A DNA stretch of 64,000 bases, taken from assembly GCA_947172705.1 (NCBI GenBank), contig CAMWCA010000001.1:124001-188000 (forward strand). The letters are read 5' to 3'. Under the pieces are notes generated by a model. The model searched no databases. It was not told the DNA's origin and saw only the letters and a list, made by a program, of their open reading frames with translations. Positions within the stretch are counted from its first letter, which is position 1. Every line of letters starts with the position of its first letter. Positions 59,914-64,000 of this stretch are shown here, one piece after another. The position numbers and the translations under genes are program-made. This stretch comes from an uncultured Lachnospiraceae bacterium (GTDB taxonomy: Bacteria > Bacillota > Clostridia > Lachnospirales > Lachnospiraceae).

Positions 59914-60933
59914 ATGAAAGAGAGATTGGAACAGATCAAAGCGGAGGCTTTGAAGCAGATTCAAAACAGTGACGGGCTGGAAAAGTTAAACGACATCCGG
60001 GTAAATTATCTGGGGAAAAAAGGGGAGCTTACGGCGGTTCTTAAGGGAATGAAGGATGTGGCTCCTGAGGAAAGACCCAAGGTAGGGCAGATGGTAAACC
60101 AGGCACGTGAAGAAATTGAAGGGGTTCTGGAAGAGGCAAAAATCAGAATGGAGAATGCGGTTCTGGAACTGAGGATGAAAAGCGAAACCATAGACGTTAC
60201 CCTCCCTGCCAAAAAGAACCATGTGGGGCATCGTCATCCCAACACCATTGCCCTGGAAGAGGTAGAGAGGATCTTTATCGGTATGGGGTACGAGGTAGTG
60301 GAAGGACCTGAAGTGGATACCGACTATTATAATTTTGAGGCGTTGAATATTCCGGCGGATCATCCGGCGAAGGATGAGCAGGACACCTTCTATATCAACG
60401 GCGATTTTCTTTTAAGAACCCAGACCTCCAATACCCAGGTTCATGAGATGGAAAAAGGGAAAATGCCCATTCGTATGATTGCGCCGGGCAGGGTGTTCCG
60501 TTCCGACGAGGTGGATGCCACACATTCTCCTTCTTTCCATCAGATCGAAGGTCTTGTGATCGACCGTCATATTACTTTTGCGGATCTGAAGGGAACCCTT
60601 GCAGAGTTTGCAAGAGAGCTTTTCGGAGAGGATACAAAAGTAAAATTCCGTCCACATCATTTTAATTTCACAGAGCCCAGCGCGGAGATGGATGTTTCCT
60701 GCTTTAAGTGCGGCGGTAAGGGCTGCCGCTTCTGTAAAGGCTCCGGCTGGATCGAGATTTTAGGCTGCGGCATGGTTCACCCCAACGTGCTTACCATGAG
60801 CGGGATCGATCCGGAGAAGTATTCGGGATTTGCCTTTGGCGTAGGATTAGAGAGGATCGCTCTTTTGAAATATGAAATAGACGATATGCGTCTGCTTTAT
60901 GAAAATGACATTCGTTTCTTAAAGCAATTTTAA
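59914..60933 (+). CDS. pheS: Phenylalanyl-tRNA synthetase alpha subunit
   Basis: Catalytic subunit of the alpha2beta2 synthetase. 339 aa. Features: N-terminal coiled coil (to about residue 90), HRHPNTIALEEVERIFIGMG, GPEVDTDYYNFEALNIPADH, motif 2 with FRSDEVDATHSPSFHQIEG, and motif 3 (FGVGLERIALLKY). An extra CFKCGGKGCRFCKGSGW insert gives four cysteines, likely zinc binding, seen in Firmicute PheS. Expression is under the T-box. pheT follows by 31 bases. Confidence 0.96.
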   Translation: MKERLEQIKAEALKQIQNSDGLEKLNDIRVNYLGKKGELTAVLKGMKDVAPEERPKVGQMVNQAREEIEGVLEEAKIRMENAVLELRMKSETIDVTLPAKKNHVGHRHPNTIALEEVERIFIGMGYEVVEGPEVDTDYYNFEALNIPADHPAKDEQDTFYINGDFLLRTQTSNTQVHEMEKGKMPIRMIAPGRVFRSDEVDATHSPSFHQIEGLVIDRHITFADLKGTLAEFARELFGEDTKVKFRPHHFNFTEPSAEMDVSCFKCGGKGCRFCKGSGWIEILGCGMVHPNVLTMSGIDPEKYSGFAFGVGLERIALLKYEIDDMRLLYENDIRFLKQF

Positions 60934-60964
60934 AACACTGAAAATCGGAAAGGAAGGAAATGAA

Positions 60965-63385
60965 ATGAATACAGCGTTATCATGGATAAAGGCATATGTA
61001 CCGGAGCTTACCTGCACTGACCAGGAATATTGCGACGCAATGACCCTGACCGGAACCAAGGTGGAGAACTTTGCACGGCTGGATAAAAATCTGGAAAAGA
61101 TTCTGGTGGGACAGATCGAAAAGATCGAAAAGCACCCCGATGCGGATAAACTGATTGTATGTCAGGTAAATATCGGAAGCGAAATCGTTCAGATCGTAAC
61201 AGGCGCCCCCAATGTGAAAGAAGGAGATAAAATTCCGGTGGTACTGGACGGAGGCAGGGTTGCAGGGGGACACGACGGCGGTCCCATGCCGGAAGAAGGT
61301 ATTGCCATCAAAGCGGGAAAACTGCGGGGCGTGGAATCAAAGGGGATGATGTGCTCCATAGAAGAGCTGGGATCAGACAGAAATATGTATCCCGAAGCGC
61401 CGGAGCTTGGCATTTATATTTTCCCTCAGGATGTGGAAGTGGGAACAGATGCGGTGGAAGCTCTTGGCATGAGAGACACCGTATTTGAGTATGAGATCAC
61501 CTCCAACAGAGTGGACTGCTACAGCGTCCTGGGCATTGCAAGGGAGGCGGCGGCAACCTTCCGCAAGCCTTTCGTGCCTCCAGTGGTGGAAGTGAAGGAA
61601 AACGGAGAAGATGTGAAAGATTACATTTCTGTGGAGGTAAAGGACCCGGATCTTTGCAGCCGGTATTGCGCAAGGGTCTGCACCAATATTAAAATTGCCC
61701 CTTCGCCGGAATGGATGCAGAGAAGACTTCGGGCAAGCGGCATACGTCCGATCAATAATCTGGTGGATATCACCAACTATGTTATGGAAGAATACGGTCA
61801 GCCCATGCATGCCTTTGACCTGGATACCGTTGCAGGGCATAAGATCATTGTGCGCCGCGCCAAAGACGGAGAGGAATTTCAGACTCTGGATGAGCAGGTG
61901 AGAAAGCTGGACCATGATATGCTGATGATCTGCGACGGTGAGAAGGAGATCGGCATTGCCGGTATTATGGGCGGTGAAAACAGCAAAATTACCGATGAAG
62001 TGAAAACGGTTCTCTTTGAGGCGGCAACCTTCAACGGACCCAATATCCGTAAATCGGCAAAAAGGCTGGGATTGCGCACAGACGCATCCGGTAAGTTTGA
62101 AAAAGGGCTTGACCCTCATAATGCGGAGGCAGCCATCAACCGCGCCTGTCAGCTGATCCAGGAGCTGGGCTGCGGAGAGGTAGTGGGAGGCATGGTGGAT
62201 GTATGCCAACCCATGAAGGAAGAAGCAAGGATTCCTTTCCAGCCGGACCGCATCAACGATCTGCTGGGAACGGACGTGTCTGTAGACGCCATGCTGGATA
62301 TTTTTAAAATGCTGGAACTTGCATATGATGAGAAGGCAAAAGAACTGATCATACCTACCTACCGCCAGGATCTGGAATGCTGTGCGGATATTGCGGAAGA
62401 GGTGGCAAGATTTTTCGGTTATGATAAAATTCCCACCACCCTGCCAACAGGAGAGGCAACGGCAGGAAAGCTGTCCTATAAGCTTCGGATCGAGCAGAAG
62501 GCAAGAGACATTGCGGAATACTGCGGATTCTCCCAGGGCATGTGCTATTCCTTTGAAAGCCCCAGGGTATTCGATAAGCTTCTTCTTCCGGCGGATTCGC
62601 CCCTTAGAAAGACTATTGTGATCGCCAATCCTTTGGGAGAGGATTTCTCCATTATGAGAACCATTTCCCTGAACGGAATGCTGACCTCCCTTGCCTCCAA
62701 TTATAACAGGCGGAATAAGGATGTAAGGTTATATGAGCTGGGGAATATTTACCTGCCCAGAGAATTTCCTCTCACAGAGCGTCCTGACGAGAGGATGCAG
62801 TTTACCCTCGGTATGTACGGAGAAGGGGATTTCTATACCATGAAAGGGGTAATAGAGGAATTCTTTGACGCCATCGGCATGAAGAAGAAAACCCTTTACG
62901 ATCCCAATGCAGGCAAACCCTTCCTTCACCCGGGACGTCAGGCGGATATTGTGTATGAAGGAGAGAAGGTGGGATATCTGGGGGAGGTGCATCCTCTTGT
63001 ATGTAAAAATTATGACATTGCCACAAAGGTTTACGTGGCAGTGCTGGATATGCCCATGATCACAGGCAAAGCAACCTTTGACCGGAAATATCAGGGAATT
63101 GCCAAATATCCCGCGGTTTCCAGGGATATCAGCATGGTGGTGCCAAAGGAGATCCTTGCAGGGCAGATCGAGGCAATGATCGAGCAGAGAGGCGGGAAAA
63201 TACTGGAGTCTTATCATTTGTTTGATATTTATGAAGGGGAACAGATCAGGGAAGGCTTTAAGTCGGTGGCATACTCCATTACCTTCCGGGCAAAGGACCG
63301 GACCCTGGAAGAAAACGATGTTACAGGCGCCATGAAGAAAATTTTGAACGGTCTTGAGAGTTTGGGAATTGAATTAAGACAATAA
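60965..63385 (+). CDS. pheT: Phenylalanyl-tRNA synthetase beta subunit
   Basis: 806 aa, full length. In order: tRNA-binding EMAP-like domain (HPDADKLIVCQVNIG), B3/B4 editing domain (RIRPINNLVDITNYVMEEYG-like), B5 domains, the catalytic-like core, and the C-terminal anticodon-binding domain (KYPAVSRDISMVVPKEI). It forms the heterotetramer with PheS, binds tRNA-Phe and edits Tyr. Cotranscribed with pheS. Confidence 0.96.
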   Translation: MNTALSWIKAYVPELTCTDQEYCDAMTLTGTKVENFARLDKNLEKILVGQIEKIEKHPDADKLIVCQVNIGSEIVQIVTGAPNVKEGDKIPVVLDGGRVAGGHDGGPMPEEGIAIKAGKLRGVESKGMMCSIEELGSDRNMYPEAPELGIYIFPQDVEVGTDAVEALGMRDTVFEYEITSNRVDCYSVLGIAREAAATFRKPFVPPVVEVKENGEDVKDYISVEVKDPDLCSRYCARVCTNIKIAPSPEWMQRRLRASGIRPINNLVDITNYVMEEYGQPMHAFDLDTVAGHKIIVRRAKDGEEFQTLDEQVRKLDHDMLMICDGEKEIGIAGIMGGENSKITDEVKTVLFEAATFNGPNIRKSAKRLGLRTDASGKFEKGLDPHNAEAAINRACQLIQELGCGEVVGGMVDVCQPMKEEARIPFQPDRINDLLGTDVSVDAMLDIFKMLELAYDEKAKELIIPTYRQDLECCADIAEEVARFFGYDKIPTTLPTGEATAGKLSYKLRIEQKARDIAEYCGFSQGMCYSFESPRVFDKLLLPADSPLRKTIVIANPLGEDFSIMRTISLNGMLTSLASNYNRRNKDVRLYELGNIYLPREFPLTERPDERMQFTLGMYGEGDFYTMKGVIEEFFDAIGMKKKTLYDPNAGKPFLHPGRQADIVYEGEKVGYLGEVHPLVCKNYDIATKVYVAVLDMPMITGKATFDRKYQGIAKYPAVSRDISMVVPKEILAGQIEAMIEQRGGKILESYHLFDIYEGEQIREGFKSVAYSITFRAKDRTLEENDVTGAMKKILNGLESLGIELRQ

Positions 63386-63397
63386 ATGGGTTAAGAT

Positions 63398-63444
63398 AAG
63401 CACAGTGGATGGAAAGAAATACCTTTTCTCCGCTGTGCTTCTTT
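63398..63444 (+). terminator. Probable terminator after pheT
   Basis: AAGCACAG-TGGA (63398-63409) pairs with TCCG-CTGTGCTT (63429-63440). The tail is short (CTTTAAA), so termination may be incomplete. Confidence 0.6.
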
Positions 63445-63521
63445 AAACGCGGAGAGAATGGATATACTATTTCTAAAAAAGGTCATAAATCGGCGCAAGA
63501 CGCTTCAGAATGGAGGAAAAA

Positions 63522-64000
63522 ATGGAAAAGAAAAACACGTGGGAAACCTACAGTGAAAAGCAGTTAAAGGAAGTGGAGGTGTTTTCCCGGGAATACAGAA
63601 GCTTCCTGGATGAAGGAAAAACAGAGCGGGAGTGTGTGGACTATATTGTCAATGCAGCGGAAAAGGAAGGCTACCGGGAGCTGCAGGATGTGATGAAAAA
63701 GGGAGGAAAGCTGAAAAAAGGCGATAAGGTCTATGCGGTATGGATGAATAAATCTGTGGTCATGTTCCGCATTGGGGAGCAGCCTATGGCGGAAGGCATG
63801 AACATTCTGGGAGCACATATCGATTCCCCCAGGCTGGATGTGAAGCAGAACCCTCTTTATGAGGAGGGCGGTTTTGCCTACCTGGACACTCATTATTATG
63901 GGGGCGTTAAAAAGTATCAGTGGGTGACCATTCCCCTGGCTATTCACGGAGTGATGGTAAAAAAGGACGGCACAACGGTGGAGATCAATATTGGAGAAAA
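63522..64000 (+). CDS. M18 family aminopeptidase, N-terminal part (3' end outside window)
   Basis: A zinc aminopeptidase that removes N-terminal residues from peptides. The partial 159-aa stretch begins MEKKNTWETYSEKQLKEVEV after TGGAGG, and shows NILGAHIDSPRLDVKQNPL, where His and Asp of the M18 metal site lie. The HYYGGVKKYQW segment is also typical of the family. The gene is cut by the window edge. Confidence 0.9.
   Translation, partial: MEKKNTWETYSEKQLKEVEVFSREYRSFLDEGKTERECVDYIVNAAEKEGYRELQDVMKKGGKLKKGDKVYAVWMNKSVVMFRIGEQPMAEGMNILGAHIDSPRLDVKQNPLYEEGGFAYLDTHYYGGVKKYQWVTIPLAIHGVMVKKDGTTVEINIGE

Noticed and set aside
1..64000. Prophage, insertion sequence or integrative element
   Set aside because: No transposase, integrase, phage structural gene or attachment duplication is visible. 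Accessory content is limited to small modules and palindromes.
1..64000. tRNA or rRNA genes
   Set aside because: None seen in any intergenic gap by inspection. A tRNAscan or Infernal run would settle it.

Overview
The window reads as a chromosomal segment of an anaerobic, spore-forming Firmicute, most likely a member of the Lachnospiraceae. This is inferred from several things: strong AGGAGG-type ribosome sites; the gene orders era-yqzL-recO, scpA-scpB and cmk-ispH-S1; a six-gene Rnf complex; a split sodium-pumping decarboxylase; a T-box in front of pheST; and SpoIID- and SleB-like cell-wall genes. No species is claimed. Almost all DNA is coding, and most genes are ordinary housekeeping or energy genes.

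Layout. 1-8060: end of era, a small YqzL-like gene, recO, a lipoprotein, glyS, a chemoreceptor, alaS and rpsU. 8099-14702: a membrane protein, two D-Ala-D-Ala carboxypeptidases, a phosphoesterase, scpAB and an asparaginase. 14899-20117: a five-gene biotin-dependent decarboxylase/carboxyltransferase operon. 20258-34500 is the accessory part: a NYN/OST-HTH protein, two long structured palindromes with a shared core (21191-21632 and 23723-24055), two paralogous small-protein/GNAT pairs resembling toxin-antitoxin modules (21737-22526 and 31276-32065), an HTH/membrane-kinase pair, two ribbon-helix-helix genes around a promoter with a repeated operator, a gene remnant, and a third palindrome (34241-34500). 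34651-38123: cmk, ispH, an S1 protein and cheR. 38190-46556: an exonuclease, rnfCDGEAB, an aldo/keto reductase and apbE. 46686-54297: a GH25-like protein, an AP2/HNH-like protein, a SleB-like hydrolase, thrC, a diguanylate cyclase and citrate synthase. 54298-64000: pckA, a probable 6S RNA, a SpoIID-like protein, a YihY-like protein, T-box-pheST and the start of an M18 aminopeptidase.

How genes fit together. The decarboxylase operon (a methylmalonyl-CoA-type carboxyltransferase, an OadG-like subunit, a biotin carrier, the OadB pump and an OadA-type carboxyltransferase), the Rnf complex, PEP carboxykinase and citrate synthase form a C3/C4 and ion-gradient energy network. ApbE would attach FMN to RnfD and RnfG, and both carry the flavinylation motif. 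The most unusual signals are the palindromes. Two of them share a core fold that is kept by compensatory base changes while their long arms differ completely in sequence.
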